Assembly (NCBI GenBank): GCA_030549335.1
Contig: CM060192.1
Location: 22,758,157 to 22,822,156, forward strand
Length of the DNA: 64,000 nt
DNA from: Pontederia crassipes
Lineage: Eukaryota > Streptophyta > Magnoliopsida > Commelinales > Pontederiaceae
Reading direction: 5' to 3'
Position numbers and translations under genes: made by a program. This document shows positions 63,136 to 64,000 of this stretch, piece after piece (the first letter of the stretch is position 1; the number at the start of each line of letters is the position of its first letter). The notes under the pieces were generated by a model that was not told the DNA's origin, made no database searches, and worked only from the letters and a program-made list of their open reading frames with translations.

Positions 63136-64000
63136 AAATAAAGAAAATAGATGTTAAATGATAATGTATTTAGACAATTTATCTTTCATATGCATATTAA
63201 TACTTTTATTATATAAGATTAGAGATGAAAATGTGTTAAATATGTTTTCATCTTTTTTGCCAATCCAATTTGAAGTTGAAAGAAAGTGTTGAAGAGGAAT
63301 ACACTTTCCTCTAATTTAACCAAATAAGGAGAATCAATTCTCCTATTTTCTCTTCTCATCATTTTTCTTTTTTTCACTACCAACCAAGCAAACCCTAATT
63401 AAAGTCGTGAGACAAAATATCATGAAATGTTTCAGGTGGGACAATGTCTTCAAATTTGAGGATGAGTGCTGAGAAAGTCCACTCTCCACCTATCACACAT
63501 GGTAATGCATGAGTATTTATGCCTCAATAACAGAAGAATTATCTGCTTAGGGAATAACATCAATGAATTAATGAAAGAGAAAAACATAACATCAGAACTC
63601 ATTGCTTCTTCACTTGATAAAGCAACAAGATTAGACAAATGTCCCCTTTCAAAAAAAAAAAAAAGATTAGACAAATGTCAAAATCACTCTACTTACGTGG
63701 TAACCCATTCCAGTGCATCATAGGTTAGTTACCCAATACAAGCAACCAAATAGAACCACAGGTCTGTCTTTTCACTTTAGGTCAATAATCAATGATGCAA
63801 AATCATGGAGTGCTTGTTTAGCAATGAGGTATGCCACTATCTTGGCATTCTCATAAGCTTTACCTTTGCTTCCATAACGCATTAACATTCCATATTAACA
63901 AAGTTGACATGAAACGCGAAACCAGGACAATTAAAGTCATTGTTATTTAACCAAATTAATGACAACATGTGCTGAAAACATAGTGTCAGTAACAACACCC
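63136..64000. other. Intergenic region to window end
   Basis: AT-rich. Apart from micro-insertion 5 no element or gene was recognised. Confidence 0.45.
63627..63679 (+). repeat. Micro-retroposition scar 5
   Basis: A 17-bp direct repeat (AAGATTAGACAAATGTC at 63627-63643 and 63663-63679) encloses 19 bp: CCCTTTC and then twelve A. The non-A part resembles the last bases before the poly(A) of the LINE at 28575-36415 (CTCCCTTT). Confidence 0.75.

Overview
This is a nuclear window from a flowering plant. The background is AT-rich, and the few host genes sit among many dead or nested transposons. The three PR-1 genes have very GC-rich third codon positions while the spacers are AT-rich, which points to a monocot; this is inference and the species cannot be named from sequence alone.

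Host genes: (1) a ten-exon minus-strand gene at 24172-27193 with motifs of the TPX2-like microtubule-associated family, preceded by two perfect mitosis-specific activator (MSA) boxes; (2) a small cluster of pathogenesis-related protein 1 (PR-1, CAP domain) genes at 44368-44889 (minus), 46031-47869 (plus, intron-split and degraded) and 52674-53156 (plus, intact). No copy keeps both histidines of the classical CAP metal site, but the first and third copies end in a CAPE-type C-terminal peptide.

Mobile-element layout. 1-7.4 kb: AT-rich sequence, a decayed plus-strand L1-type LINE (about 2.7-5.6 kb), microsatellites and a GC-rich minisatellite. 7.4-11.5 kb: remains of a Ty3/gypsy chromovirus on the minus strand with repeat-rich LTRs. 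11.5-16.1 kb: MITE-like sequence and a 580-bp near-perfect foldback element. 16141-22358: a complete PIF/Harbinger transposon (TTA target duplication, matching termini) with a Myb/SANT-like ORF, a DDE transposase pseudogene, and on the opposite strand a GRF zinc-finger/membrane-segment gene. 22.4-28.5 kb: the TPX2-like gene and its promoter. 28575-36415: a full-length minus-strand L1-type LINE bounded by a 15-bp target duplication and carrying a 1672-bp solo LTR with its own AGCAC duplication. 37.3-38.5 kb: a MITE next to a hAT-like element. 38.9-41.05 kb: a minus-strand Copia remnant. 41.7-44.2 kb: a TIR element that has received a non-autonomous CACTA element (42021-43658). 44.3-53.2 kb: PR-1 cluster with MITEs, a palindromic foldback and a Copia fragment. 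55-60 kb: weak remains of a Tat/Athila-like Ty3 element. 60.5-63.7 kb: a 164-bp SINE-like insertion with a 21-bp target duplication, plus five ultra-short A-tailed insertions (9-19 bp) each flanked by 15-17 bp direct repeats.

The observations I would follow first are the cluster of micro-retroposition scars at 60.6-63.7 kb, the GRF zinc-finger gene inside the Harbinger element, the paired MSA boxes of the TPX2-like gene, and the complementary loss of CAP-site residues in the PR-1 cluster. All calls were made by eye from the sequence; no database search or alignment program was run.
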